Shown: positions 16,310 to 24,885 of the stretch, piece after piece
Position numbering within the stretch: position 1 is the first letter of the stretch
Layout of the letters: each line of letters opens with the position of its first letter
Origin: Bacteroidales bacterium WCE2008
Lineage (GTDB): Bacteria; Bacteroidota; Bacteroidia; Bacteroidales; UBA932
Assembly: GCA_900167925.1 (NCBI GenBank)
Contig: FUZM01000002.1
Coordinates: forward strand, 186,001 to 250,000
DNA: 64,000 nucleotides
Reading direction: 5' to 3'
Notes under the pieces: model-generated
Database searches by the model: none
Told to the model about the DNA's origin: nothing
Seen by the model: only the letters and a program-made list of their open reading frames with translations
Position numbers and translations under genes: made by a program

Positions 16310-16659
16310 TGGCATTCGAGGATTTCAAATCCATGCAGGGCCTCAGGCGCCGCGAAGCCGTCGGTATGGACGAGCTTATGGACATGTTCGTGAAGAACAT
16401 GAAAATAGCCTCCGGACTGAACAGCCAGCGGATCGCCGACGCATGGGACGAAGTCACCGGGGCCGGAAGATACACCCTCGACAAATATGTACGAGGAGGG
16501 ACTCTTTATGTGACTCTCTCCTCGTCCGTCCTGAGAGACAGGCTCTCTTTCCAGAAAAAGGATATTGTCGACAGGATAAACGAAAAGCTCAAAGAAGACC
16601 CTCTGTTTACCCCTGAAGACAAAAAGATATCATTTATCAAAACAATCGTGCTGAAATGA
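16309..16659 (+). CDS. DUF721 protein (DciA-related)
   Basis: The 116-residue protein carries the DUF721 core (MDELMDMFVKNMKIASGLN, ADAWDEVTGAGRYTLDKYVRGGTLYVTLSSSVLRD). The wider family includes DciA, a loader of the replicative helicase that often neighbours dnaA, recF or gyrase genes. Its link to recF here agrees with a DNA-replication role, but activity cannot be shown from sequence. It overlaps recF by one base and pdxB by four bases. Confidence 0.82.
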   Translation: MAFEDFKSMQGLRRREAVGMDELMDMFVKNMKIASGLNSQRIADAWDEVTGAGRYTLDKYVRGGTLYVTLSSSVLRDRLSFQKKDIVDRINEKLKEDPLFTPEDKKISFIKTIVLK

Positions 16660-17690
16660 AAATAGTTGCAGACCAGGCCGTGCCGTTTCTGACCGGCGTT
16701 TTTGAACCATACGCAGAAGTTGTCTATAAAGAAGGAAAAGAAATCAACGCTGACGACGTACGCGACGCCGACGCCCTTATCACAAGGACCCGCACCCGCT
16801 GCGATGCATCCCTGCTGAAAGGCTCGTCCGTCAAGATCATAGCTTCGGCGACGATCGGCACCGACCATGTCGACCTCAAATGGTGCTCCGACCATGGAAT
16901 CCTCGTCCGCAATGCCCCCGGCTGCAACGCCGGAGGAGTCGTCCAGTACGTATTCTCGGCTCTCTACGGGACCGCCTCCCGTAAAGCCATCAGCCTGACA
17001 GGAAAGACGATCGGCATCATCGGAGTCGGCAACGTAGGCCGCAGGATCGAGCAGATGGCCCTGACTCTCGGCTTCAGAGTCATGAAATGCGACCCTCCGA
17101 GAGCAGCCGCCGAGGGCCCGTTCGGATTCTACACCCTCGAAGAGCTTCTCCCGAAAGTCGACATCGTCACCATGCACGTCCCTCTGGATCCGACCACCAG
17201 GAAGATGGCCGACAGCCGTTTCTTCAAGCTCATGAAACCGGGTGCCTTTTTCATCAACGCTGCAAGAGGCGAAGTCGTCGATGAGAAGGCCCTCAAGAAA
17301 GCGATTCCGCATCTCGGCCCGGTGATCATAGACACATGGAACAACGAGCCCGACATCGACAAGGAACTCCTGGAGATGGTCGACATAGCCACCCCTCATA
17401 TCGCAGGATATTCATACCAGGGCAAGCAGAACGGTACTGCCGCCGCTGTCAGGGCGATCGCCCATTACTTCGGCATCCAGGATCTCTACGAATTCTTCCC
17501 GGCCACGGAAATGCCTGAGAATGAAGCCGTAAAGATAGATACCAGAGGAAAGAACCAGGGAGAAATCACTTCCCTCCTCCAGTACAACTATCCTATCTTC
17601 ACGGACGACTTCATGTTCAGACTCAATCCGGCCGGATTCGAAAAAATTCGCGCCGAATATAACTACCGGCGCGAATTCTATATCGACTGA
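16656..17690 (+). CDS. pdxB: 4-phosphoerythronate dehydrogenase (vitamin B6 synthesis)
   Basis: The 344-residue D-2-hydroxyacid dehydrogenase oxidises 4-phospho-D-erythronate with NAD in the DXP-dependent pyridoxal phosphate pathway. Family signs are TRTRTRCDASLL, ATIGTDHVDLKWC, the Rossmann motif GIIGVGNVGRRIEQMA, VPLDPTTRKMADSRFF, INAARGEVVDE and the catalytic His region TPHIAGYSYQGK. The C-terminal PdxB-type extension (ATEMPENEA onward) separates it from plain SerA-like enzymes. It is the third gene of the recF operon (ATGA overlap). The last 50 bases also form a hairpin that ends the opposing gene. Confidence 0.93.
   Translation: MKIVADQAVPFLTGVFEPYAEVVYKEGKEINADDVRDADALITRTRTRCDASLLKGSSVKIIASATIGTDHVDLKWCSDHGILVRNAPGCNAGGVVQYVFSALYGTASRKAISLTGKTIGIIGVGNVGRRIEQMALTLGFRVMKCDPPRAAAEGPFGFYTLEELLPKVDIVTMHVPLDPTTRKMADSRFFKLMKPGAFFINAARGEVVDEKALKKAIPHLGPVIIDTWNNEPDIDKELLEMVDIATPHIAGYSYQGKQNGTAAAVRAIAHYFGIQDLYEFFPATEMPENEAVKIDTRGKNQGEITSLLQYNYPIFTDDFMFRLNPAGFEKIRAEYNYRREFYID
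17641..17677 (-). terminator. Terminator of the EF-hand gene inside the pdxB coding end
   Basis: An 11-bp perfect stem (AATTCGCGCCG, 17645-17655, with 17667-17677) has an 11-base loop. On the minus strand it exits into TTTTTT (17646-17641), the classic intrinsic terminator. It lies within the last 17 codons of pdxB on the other strand. Confidence 0.8.
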
Positions 17691-17704
17691 CGTTTCCGTC
17701 GTTA

Positions 17705-19963
17705 TTATTCGGCTGCTGTCTCTTCTGCAGGAGCCTCATCGGCAACTTCTTCCGCAGCCTCTTCGACAGGGGCTTCAGCCGGAGTTTCTTCTACGCACTC
17801 CACTGCAGGTTCAGCCTTGTGGAAAGGAAGTCCTATGCAGGCCAGCCTGTCGGTAAAGAACGCATAGGCGGCACCGCCGATGACAAGGATTGCCAGAATC
17901 CAGAGGAAAGTCCTCATACGTGCTCTTCTGCGGGCCTTAGGATCGACAGAAGTAAGTCTTGGATACTTGGCGAGCCTGGTAAGCTTGCGTCCGAACTTCA
18001 CGCCCACGAAAGATGAAGCGTTGATTGCCCAGCCGTTGGCATTGAGCACAGGACCGAGGTCGCGCTTGCGCAGTTTCCTCCAGGTGATGAACATGGACGG
18101 AAGCGAGATGACCAACATGACGGCAAAAATTGCGATCACGACTTTCACAGGTCCGAGATTGGCGGCACCCTTGGCAAGAGATACAAGAGCCTGGCCGATG
18201 AAGCCCAGAGCCATGCCTATCGCAGCGAAAATACCGGCGAACTTGGCTATATCGAAACTACTCTTGAGCTGTTCTGCACCGGCCTTTGGATCAGTGGTCG
18301 CAGCATCTGCCTTCGCGGTGAGATCGGCCATGGCCGCATCGTTCTTGGCTTCAGCCTGCTTGTCGATCTTGTCGGAAATCCAGCGTCCGACCTTCTTGTA
18401 CGGAGCCCAGAATGCCTGCTTGAGGCTGAGAGGATTGTCCACAATCTGAGTCACCGTAGCATCCCAGTCAAGGCCGTTGCGGTCATAGAAGATGGCATGC
18501 TTTCCGACCCTGAGGCCGTCCACATCACCATCAGTAAGCACGGCGGCAATATTCATTGTCTGGCCGGTAGCCTTGGACACGCATGTGCAGTAGAGTATGT
18601 ACATTCCGCTGAGGCTGGAGATGTCTCCCGTCTTGCCCGGATCAAGTACTCTTATACAGAGGTCGGTGCTTCTCTGGTCTATGTAGAGACGTCCTACCTG
18701 GAACATCGCCTTGTCTTTCCTTGTATAGAAATCGCTGAATACGACGTAATTGCAGAGGAATTTATAGAAATACTTGTAATAGTGCATCAGTTTGTCGACT
18801 GCATCTATGGAAAGGGATTCCTCTTCGAGAGCCTTGTCCTTTGCGATAAGTTCCAGAAGCTCGCCCTTGCGGTCCTCGGCGAGAATAGCCTTGACAGCAT
18901 CTTCTCCGAGAGATTCGATCTCGGCGCCCTTCTTGGCGTCAAGCCATGCCTGATAACCTCCGAACTTGGCGAGGACGGCATTCCACTGGGCCTCGTCCAC
19001 ACCATCGGCGCCAGGATAATCGACGTCGAAGACAAGAGCCTTGAGAGAAGCGAAAGCAGCCTGCCATGCAGGGTTGATACCTCCGGCGAGAGGAAGCTTT
19101 CCTCCGGCCACAGGTCTTGCAAGAGGATATGTCGCGATCTCGTCAGCCGCAGCGGCAAGATCCTTGTCGCTGATAGCCCCGAGCTTCTCGACAGAAACGT
19201 CGACAACGTCAGAGACGGCGGCATCGAAACTGATGAGCTTGCATCTCATGAAATAATCGGCGATCTTGTCCTTGAGGGCATTGCAGGCATCGAGAGCAGC
19301 CTGTGTATTGTCGCCATAAGGGAATACATTGGCCTTGTCGGCTTCGGCAGAAGCCTTCCATGCGGCATAGTCGGCGCAGGCAGCGTAAAAGGCCTCGATC
19401 TTGTCGGCATCGATGCCGTCGGCTCCGCTGCGGTCGGTTTCCTTGCCTATAGTAGCAAGAATGTTCTCGATAAGCTCCTTCTGGCGGGCGTTCTGGGCCG
19501 ATGCCGGAGTTATGATCCCGTCACCGTTGAACTGAGTCTCGGCGAAGATCCTGACGCTGTCGGAAGTATCGTCGAGACTGATGGTCCCTTTGTCGAGATG
19601 CAGGTTGTCGAGTATCTGGCGGGCCGAATTCCTGAGCCTGAGGCCCTCAGGATTGTCGGTATTGAAATCGGAGAGAGACAGCTCGGAGTTCCCTTTCAGG
19701 AGATCATCCGGCTTTGAAATGATGCTAGTGACCCATTTTGCGGCTTCCATAACCTCTTCGACACGGATCTTTCCGTCCTTGTCGGTGTCGAGATAGTCAA
19801 GGGTCTTCTTGTCGAATTCGAGCCCATTGACCGGGCAGCTGAGGACAGTCCATTTTTTCCTGTCAAGCTCTGGAAGGTGAGCGATATCCGCGCCGGACTC
19901 GAGACTGACGCGCACGGCACGGCCGACGGAAGTATACTTCCACTTGTACTCGTTGTTTCCCAT
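17705..19963 (-). CDS. Large EF-hand membrane protein of unknown function
   Basis: I do not recognise this 752-residue protein. A perfect EF-hand calcium loop is visible at residues 59-70 (DTDKDGKIRVEE: acidic at 1, 3, 5 and 12, Gly at 6, Ile at 8). Degenerate relatives follow (FNGDGIITPAS, GADGIDADKIEAF, GADGVDEAQWNAV). A long Ala-rich helical region runs from about 120 to 380 and an aromatic block from about 395 to 530. Hydrophobic segments lie near 585-615 and 622-640, and a further one near 690-710. The last 40 residues are a low-complexity Glu/Ala/Pro tail. There is no signal peptide, so the EF-hands are probably cytoplasmic. It is a single gene with a palindrome over its promoter and a terminator in pdxB. 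A calcium-responsive membrane scaffold is speculation. Confidence 0.7.
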   Translation of the reverse strand: MGNNEYKWKYTSVGRAVRVSLESGADIAHLPELDRKKWTVLSCPVNGLEFDKKTLDYLDTDKDGKIRVEEVMEAAKWVTSIISKPDDLLKGNSELSLSDFNTDNPEGLRLRNSARQILDNLHLDKGTISLDDTSDSVRIFAETQFNGDGIITPASAQNARQKELIENILATIGKETDRSGADGIDADKIEAFYAACADYAAWKASAEADKANVFPYGDNTQAALDACNALKDKIADYFMRCKLISFDAAVSDVVDVSVEKLGAISDKDLAAAADEIATYPLARPVAGGKLPLAGGINPAWQAAFASLKALVFDVDYPGADGVDEAQWNAVLAKFGGYQAWLDAKKGAEIESLGEDAVKAILAEDRKGELLELIAKDKALEEESLSIDAVDKLMHYYKYFYKFLCNYVVFSDFYTRKDKAMFQVGRLYIDQRSTDLCIRVLDPGKTGDISSLSGMYILYCTCVSKATGQTMNIAAVLTDGDVDGLRVGKHAIFYDRNGLDWDATVTQIVDNPLSLKQAFWAPYKKVGRWISDKIDKQAEAKNDAAMADLTAKADAATTDPKAGAEQLKSSFDIAKFAGIFAAIGMALGFIGQALVSLAKGAANLGPVKVVIAIFAVMLVISLPSMFITWRKLRKRDLGPVLNANGWAINASSFVGVKFGRKLTRLAKYPRLTSVDPKARRRARMRTFLWILAILVIGGAAYAFFTDRLACIGLPFHKAEPAVECVEETPAEAPVEEAAEEVADEAPAEETAAE

Positions 19964-20008
19964 ATATTTTGAATTTAGTTAAAATAGTTTTCAGTTACTA
20001 TCGCCTTA

Positions 20009-20043
20009 AAACCTTTCTAAAAGGTTTAAACTATACAAATATA
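20009..20043 (-). promoter_or_regulatory. Promoter and palindromic operator of the EF-hand gene
   Basis: A TATATTTG box on the minus strand (20043-20036) predicts a start near 20029. Directly downstream lies a perfect inverted repeat AAACCTTT-CTA-AAAGGTTT (20009-20027), extendable by three more pairs with one mismatch. A palindrome covering the first transcribed bases is the usual place for a repressor site. It also lies 40 bases upstream of the msrA promoter box. Confidence 0.55.
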
Positions 20044-20066
20044 TGAAAGAATTAAGAAAAATGTTA

Positions 20067-20074
20067 TAGATTTG
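20067..20074 (+). promoter_or_regulatory. -7 box of msrA
   Basis: TAGATTTG matches TAnnTTTG and lies 18 bases before the ATG at 20093. No convincing TTG is seen at the -33 position. Confidence 0.5.
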
Positions 20075-20092
20075 CAGGCAAATTAAAAACGG

Positions 20093-20596
20093 ATGAAACA
20101 AATATATCTTGCCGCCGGATGTTTCTGGGGCGCGGAGCACTATCTCCAGCTGATCAACGGAGTAGTCTCTACCAGGACCGGATTCGCAAATGGTAACACT
20201 GAGGACCCCACCTATAAAGAAGTGTATACCGACACCACCGGCTATGCCGAAACCGTAAAAGTCGAATATGACCCGGAGATCCTAAGTCTGGAGACTCTGG
20301 TAAATCTTTATTTCAAGTCCATAGATCCGCTCAGCGTCAACAAGCAGGGCGAAGACAGCGGCACACGCTACCGTACGGGCATCTACTATACCGACTCGGA
20401 AGACCTCCCGGCCATAAAGAAAGTCTATGACGAGGTTGCGGCGGAATACGGCCGGCCTCTCGCCGTCGAACTGGAACCTCTCCGTAACTTCTACTCCGCC
20501 GAGGAGTACCATCAGGATTATCTCAATAAGAATCCGCAGGGATATTGCCATCTTCCGCAGGCGCTGTTCGACTTCGCCCGCAAGGCCAACAGATAG
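20093..20596 (+). CDS. msrA: Peptide-methionine (S)-S-oxide reductase MsrA
   Basis: The 167-residue enzyme repairs oxidised methionine in proteins, reducing the S-epimer of methionine sulfoxide. The active-site motif GCFWGAEHYLQ with Cys10 is at the N-terminus. Other family blocks are TRTGFANGNTEDPTYKEVYTD, GYAETVKVEYDPE, DPLSVNKQGEDSGTRYRTGIYY and AEEYHQDYLNKNPQGYCHL. It lacks a fused MsrB domain and a signal peptide, so it is the cytosolic form. A promoter between it and the carboxylase gene (20617) makes it a separate unit. Confidence 0.95.
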   Translation: MKQIYLAAGCFWGAEHYLQLINGVVSTRTGFANGNTEDPTYKEVYTDTTGYAETVKVEYDPEILSLETLVNLYFKSIDPLSVNKQGEDSGTRYRTGIYYTDSEDLPAIKKVYDEVAAEYGRPLAVELEPLRNFYSAEEYHQDYLNKNPQGYCHLPQALFDFARKANR

Positions 20597-20616
20597 GTAA
20601 TGTCAATCTTTTTTAG

Positions 20617-20624
20617 TATATTTG
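20617..20624 (+). promoter_or_regulatory. -7 box of the methylmalonyl-CoA decarboxylase operon
   Basis: TATATTTG lies 29 bases before the ATG at 20654. I see no clear -33 TTG. Confidence 0.6.
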
Positions 20625-20653
20625 CATGATTTTGTCAAAATTTTGAAATAGAT

Positions 20654-22216
20654 ATGAGTATCCAACAGGAAAATATCTCCAAGCTCGTCGAGCGTAGGGC
20701 AAACGCGAAGCTCGGCGGCGGAGAAAAAAGAATCGAAGCCCAGCACCAGAAAGGAAAAATGACAGCCCGCGAGAGGATTGCCATGCTTCTGGACGAAGGC
20801 AGTTTCGAGGAATTTGACATGTTTGTCCAGCACCGCTGCACAAACTTTGGAATGGAAAAACAGCATTATGACGGCGACGGAGTCGTGACCGGTTGCGGAA
20901 CGATTGACGGCCGTCTTGTTTATGTATTCGCGCAGGACTTCACCGTATCCGGAGGTTCGCTTTCCAAGACCATGTCTGAGAAAATCTGCAAAGTCATGGA
21001 TATGGCTGTCCGCAACGGTGCTCCATGCATCGGCCTCAATGACTCGGGCGGAGCGCGTATCCAGGAAGGCATCGACTCCCTTGCCGGTTTCGGCGAGATT
21101 TTCGAGAGGAATATCCTCGCTTCAGGAGTTGTGCCCCAGATCTCCGGTATCTTCGGCCCATGCGCCGGCGGAGCAGTCTATTCCCCTGCCCTGACGGACT
21201 TCACTCTCATGGTCAAGAATACTTCCTACATGTTCCTTACCGGCCCTTCAGTTGTGAAGAGCGTTACCGGAGAGGAAGTAAGCCAGGAAGACCTCGGCGG
21301 AGCAAGCGTGCATGCCACCAAGAGCGGCGTGGCTCACTTCGCAGCCGAGAATGAGGCAGAAGGAATCGCCACTATCAAGGAACTCCTCAGCTACATTCCT
21401 CAGAACAACATGGAAGAGGCTCCGCGCGTCGCCACGAACGACCCTGTAAGCCGCGCTGACGACAGCCTTAACGAAATCATCCCTGACAATCCTAACAAAG
21501 CATACGATATGTACCGCGTCATCTACAGCATCGTCGATGACGGCAAGTTCTTCGAGGTTCATAAGACTTTCGCCAAGAACATCATCGTAGGATTCGCCCA
21601 TATGAACGGCCGCAGCGTCGGTATCGTCGCCAACCAGCCTAACATGCTCGCCGGCGCCCTCGACATCAACGCTTCCCGCAAAGCTTCCCGCTTCGTGAGA
21701 TTCTGCGACGCCTTCAACATTCCGCTCGTCACCCTCGTGGACGTGCCTGGCTTCCTCTGCGGAACTCACCAGGAGTACGGAGCCATCATCTCGAACGGCG
21801 CCAAGCTTCTCTACGCATACGGCGAGGCTACTGTTCCTAAAGTGACCGTAACCCTGCGCAAGTCATACGGCGGAGCCCACATCGTAATGAGCTGCAAGCA
21901 GCTCCGCGGAGACATCAACTATGCATGGCCGTCATCCCAGATTGCCGTGATGGGTGCAGACGGAGCCGTAGGAATCCTTTACTCCAAGGACATCAAGGCC
22001 GTAGAGGATCCTGACGAGCAGAAACGTATCAAAGAGGAAAAGAAAAAGGAATATGAGGATCTCTTCAGCAACCCTTACCAGGCAGCCCAGAAGGGATACA
22101 TCGACGACGTTATCGAGCCGAGGAACACCCGTTTCCGCATCTGCCGCGCTCTCGAGCAGCTTTCAGGCAAGAAGCAGAACGTTCCTGCAAAGAAACATGA
22201 CAACCTTCCTCTTTAA
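20654..22216 (+). CDS. mmdA: Methylmalonyl-CoA decarboxylase/propionyl-CoA carboxylase carboxyltransferase subunit
   Basis: The 520-residue biotin-dependent carboxyltransferase moves the carboxyl group between an acyl-CoA and carrier-bound biotin. The N-terminal crotonase-like half has the [13 protein letters not shown] oxyanion-type motif and [17 protein letters not shown]. The C-terminal half has [14 protein letters not shown] and [25 protein letters not shown] blocks and [11 protein letters not shown]. The downstream gamma, biotin-carrier and beta subunits show that it belongs to a sodium-pumping methylmalonyl-CoA decarboxylase, probably in the succinate-to-propionate pathway. The same subunit can serve propionyl-CoA carboxylase with a separate biotin carboxylase; none is in the window. 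Confidence 0.92.
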   Translation: MSIQQENISKLVERRANAKLGGGEKRIEAQHQKGKMTARERIAMLLDEGSFEEFDMFVQHRCTNFGMEKQHYDGDGVVTGCGTIDGRLVYVFAQDFTVSGGSLSKTMSEKICKVMDMAVRNGAPCIGLNDSGGARIQEGIDSLAGFGEIFERNILASGVVPQISGIFGPCAGGAVYSPALTDFTLMVKNTSYMFLTGPSVVKSVTGEEVSQEDLGGASVHATKSGVAHFAAENEAEGIATIKELLSYIPQNNMEEAPRVATNDPVSRADDSLNEIIPDNPNKAYDMYRVIYSIVDDGKFFEVHKTFAKNIIVGFAHMNGRSVGIVANQPNMLAGALDINASRKASRFVRFCDAFNIPLVTLVDVPGFLCGTHQEYGAIISNGAKLLYAYGEATVPKVTVTLRKSYGGAHIVMSCKQLRGDINYAWPSSQIAVMGADGAVGILYSKDIKAVEDPDEQKRIKEEKKKEYEDLFSNPYQAAQKGYIDDVIEPRNTRFRICRALEQLSGKKQNVPAKKHDNLPL

Positions 22217-22227
22217 TTTCCCGGAAA

Positions 22228-23157
22228 ATGCGAAAGAAACTTTTAATAATATCAACTCTCCTGTCCCTGGCTTTAGGCGCAGGTGCCCAGAACGTTTCTG
22301 ATCTGGTCATCACCGAGGCCGAGGTCGACAATCTCTCCGGTATTTCGGACGGATTCGGCCGCCACAGCGGATGGATCGAGATCACGAATAACTCGCAGGG
22401 AACAGTCAACATAGGAGGCTGTTATCTCACAGACGACCCGGACAACCTGAAAAAATTCATGGTCTCAAAGTCTGACCTTTCCACAAAGATCGGCGCCAGA
22501 CAGACAAAGCTCTTCTACTTCAACGGCCCCGGTTTCGTGGGCACGTTCGACGTAGATTTCGTGCTTGCCAAAGGATCGACAATCTATCTCGTCAGCAATG
22601 ACGGCAAGACCATAATCGACCAGATATGCATTCCGGCCGACCTTCCTGCCGACATGTCTGTCAGAAAAATGGCGAGGGACAGCAAGCACATGGATTTCCG
22701 CACCGAGGACGCTCCTGCAATCCCTTCCCCTGGAGTCATGAACTCCGATGGAGACGAAGAAAGCGGAGCCCAGAGGATGGCTCATGAGGACCCGTTCGGC
22801 GGAGTTCTCACCCTTACCTCCGTATCAGTGGTGTTCGGAGCTCTTCTGATACTGCTCTGCATATTCACCATAACCGGCGGTTTCTTCTCAGGAAGATTCA
22901 GAAATCCGTTCAAGAGGTCTCCGAAGGCCCCTAAGGCCGGCAAAGCGGCAGATGCTGAAGTTGCTGCCGCAATAGCCATGGCCCTCGACAGAGAGCTCGG
23001 CGGCGACAACGAAGTCGCCGCGGCGATCGGCATGGCCCTCGACAGATATTTCAATGATACTGTCCATGATGCCGAAAGTTTCGTCATAACGATCAGACAC
23101 GACGGAAGTTCGCTCTGGAACGACAAATCAAAGAACTTCAGACAATTACCAAGATAA
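22228..23157 (+). CDS. Lamin-tail domain fused to OadG-type decarboxylase gamma subunit
   Basis: The 309-residue protein has a signal peptide (MRKKLLIISTLLSLALGAGAQ). An extracytoplasmic lamin-tail-like beta sandwich follows (about 25-175; VITEAEVDNLSG, GWIEITNNSQGTVNIGGCYLTDD, KLFYFNGPGFVG). One membrane span (about 195-220) leads to a cytoplasmic OadG-like tail. The gamma subunit assembles the sodium-pumping decarboxylase complex. The tail repeats EVAAAI-x-MALDR twice (about 234-247 and 252-263). The end, SFVITIRHDGSSLWNDK, is typical of Bacteroidetes OadG proteins. It sits 11 bases after mmdA and 15 before the biotin carrier. The role of the lamin-tail part is unknown. Confidence 0.8.
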   Translation: MRKKLLIISTLLSLALGAGAQNVSDLVITEAEVDNLSGISDGFGRHSGWIEITNNSQGTVNIGGCYLTDDPDNLKKFMVSKSDLSTKIGARQTKLFYFNGPGFVGTFDVDFVLAKGSTIYLVSNDGKTIIDQICIPADLPADMSVRKMARDSKHMDFRTEDAPAIPSPGVMNSDGDEESGAQRMAHEDPFGGVLTLTSVSVVFGALLILLCIFTITGGFFSGRFRNPFKRSPKAPKAGKAADAEVAAAIAMALDRELGGDNEVAAAIGMALDRYFNDTVHDAESFVITIRHDGSSLWNDKSKNFRQLPR

Positions 23158-23172
23158 AAACAGAAAAAAGAT

Positions 23173-23607
23173 ATGAAAGAGTACAGATTCAAGATCAATG
23201 GCAAAGATTACAAGGTTGCCATCAACGGAATTGAAGGCAAGAACGCCAATGTTACCGTAAATGATGTTCCATACCAGGTAGAGCTTGACGAGGCTCAGGC
23301 TGCAGCTGCTTCTGCACCTGCCGCAGCCCCTGTACAGGCAGCCGCTCCGGCAGCTCCTGCAGCAGCACCTGCAGCGCCTAAGGCTTCCGGTGCCGGCGCA
23401 AAGGTGAACTCCCCTATGGAAGGCAACGTTGTCGACGTATGCGTAAAGGCCGGCGACGCCGTAAAGAGCGGACAGAAACTCGTTGTAATCGAGGCCATGA
23501 AGATGGAAGTGGAAATCAGCGCGACCGCTGACGGTACCGTTTCCGAGATTCTTGTACATAAGGGCGACCACCTTGTAGAAGGTCAGCCTGTCGCAACAAT
23601 AGCATAA
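23173..23607 (+). CDS. mmdC: Biotin carboxyl carrier subunit of the decarboxylase
   Basis: The 144-residue carrier has an N-terminal beta-rich part (1-40) and a flexible Ala/Pro linker (about 41-75). The C-terminal biotinyl domain holds the modification motif EAMKM with Lys110. Biotin on this lysine ferries the carboxyl group from the carboxyltransferase to the membrane beta subunit. BirA, which attaches the biotin, is encoded at 60068-60814. The gene lies between the gamma and beta subunits with gaps of 15 and 7 bases, so the four are one operon. Confidence 0.92.
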   Translation: MKEYRFKINGKDYKVAINGIEGKNANVTVNDVPYQVELDEAQAAAASAPAAAPVQAAAPAAPAAAPAAPKASGAGAKVNSPMEGNVVDVCVKAGDAVKSGQKLVVIEAMKMEVEISATADGTVSEILVHKGDHLVEGQPVATIA

Positions 23608-23614
23608 ACAGCTC

Positions 23615-24760
23615 ATGGGGCAGATTTTCGACAGCTTACAACAGTTCTGGCAATTTACCGGATTCGCCAACTGCCAGTGGCAGAATCTGGTGATGATAGC
23701 CATAGGCATTTTCTTCATAACGATCGCCATCCTTAAAGAATGGGAGCCGCTGCTGCTCGTCCCTATCGGATTCGGCATGATCATAGGAAACATCCCTATG
23801 TTCCCAGGTCTGAATATCGGCATCTATGAGGACGGTTCAGTGCTCAACACCCTCTATCAGGGAGTAAGGATGGGCTGGTATCCACCTCTGATCTTCCTCG
23901 GAATCGGAGCGATGACCGACTTCTCCGCTCTTATTTCCCAGCCGAGGCTGATTCTTATCGGGGCCGCGGCACAGATGGGTATCTTCGGAGCATATCTGCT
24001 CGCGCTTGCGTTCGGATTCGCCCCTAATGAAGCCGGAGCTATCGGTATCATCGGCGGCGCGGACGGTCCTACTGCTATCTTCCTTTCATCCAAGCTTGCA
24101 CCGGACCTCATGGGCGCAATCGCAGTTTCGGCGTACTCCTACATGGCCCTTGTCCCTGTGATCCAGAGACCGATAATGCTTCTCCTGACAAACAAGAAGG
24201 AAAGACTTATCGAGATGCCGAAGCCAAGAAAGGTAAGCCAGCGCGAAAGAATCATATTCCCTATCGTAGGTTTCCTTACAACGGCATTCATAGTGCCTTC
24301 AGGCCTTCCGCTTCTCGGCATGCTGTTCTTCGGTAACCTGCTCAAGGAAAGCGGCGTCACAAAACGTCTTGCCAATACTGCAAGCGGCCCGCTTATCGAT
24401 ATCGTGACTATCCTTATCGGAGTTACAGTCGGCGCTTCCACCCAGGCGGACAAGTTCCTGACCGGCAAATCTGTGCTTATCTTCGGACTCGGTCTCCTCT
24501 CGTTCGTCATCGCTACCGCCAGCGGCGTGCTGTTCGTGAAGATCATCAACATCTTCATCAAAGACAAGGCTCGCAAGATCAATCCGCTCATCGGTAACGC
24601 CGGAGTGTCAGCAGTCCCTGACAGCGCACGTGTATCTGAAGTGGTCGGACGCGAAGTCAATCCTTCCAACCACCTTCTGATGAACGCTATGGCGCCGAAC
24701 GTAGCCGGAGTCATCGGATCCGCTGTCGCAGCCGGTATCCTTCTCGGATTCCTCGGCTAA
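23615..24760 (+). CDS. mmdB: Sodium-translocating decarboxylase beta subunit
   Basis: The 381-residue membrane protein with about ten spans is the OadB/MmdB/GcdB carboxybiotin decarboxylase that exports sodium. The family signature GGADGPTAIFLSSKLAP with the sodium-site Asp is near residue 150. PVIQRPIMLLLT and the late membrane block GASTQADKFLTGKS follow. Decarboxylation of carboxybiotin drives sodium outward, so the operon conserves energy as a sodium gradient. The gene is followed by a strong terminator, which ends the operon. Confidence 0.95.
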   Translation: MGQIFDSLQQFWQFTGFANCQWQNLVMIAIGIFFITIAILKEWEPLLLVPIGFGMIIGNIPMFPGLNIGIYEDGSVLNTLYQGVRMGWYPPLIFLGIGAMTDFSALISQPRLILIGAAAQMGIFGAYLLALAFGFAPNEAGAIGIIGGADGPTAIFLSSKLAPDLMGAIAVSAYSYMALVPVIQRPIMLLLTNKKERLIEMPKPRKVSQRERIIFPIVGFLTTAFIVPSGLPLLGMLFFGNLLKESGVTKRLANTASGPLIDIVTILIGVTVGASTQADKFLTGKSVLIFGLGLLSFVIATASGVLFVKIINIFIKDKARKINPLIGNAGVSAVPDSARVSEVVGREVNPSNHLLMNAMAPNVAGVIGSAVAAGILLGFLG

Positions 24761-24778
24761 TCCATCACCACATGACAT

Positions 24779-24812
24779 AAGCCTGCTTGTATTGCCAAGC
24801 AGGCTTTTTTTA
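24779..24812 (+). terminator. Terminator of the mmd operon
   Basis: An 11-bp perfect stem (AAGCCTGCTTG, 24779-24789, with 24796-24806) has a 6-base loop and is followed by seven T. Confidence 0.93.
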
Positions 24813-24834
24813 TTATCTGATAGGCGGATATACA

Positions 24835-24864
24835 TTGGTAATATGGCGAAAATTGTTATATTTG
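24835..24864 (+). promoter_or_regulatory. Promoter of fprA and probably the V-ATPase operon
   Basis: TTG (24835-24837), 19 bases and TATATTTG (24857-24864) lie 21 bases before the fprA ATG. No terminator or promoter box is visible between fprA and the ATPase genes. Confidence 0.75.
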
Positions 24865-24885
24865 TAGAATATAACAGAGCACTGT

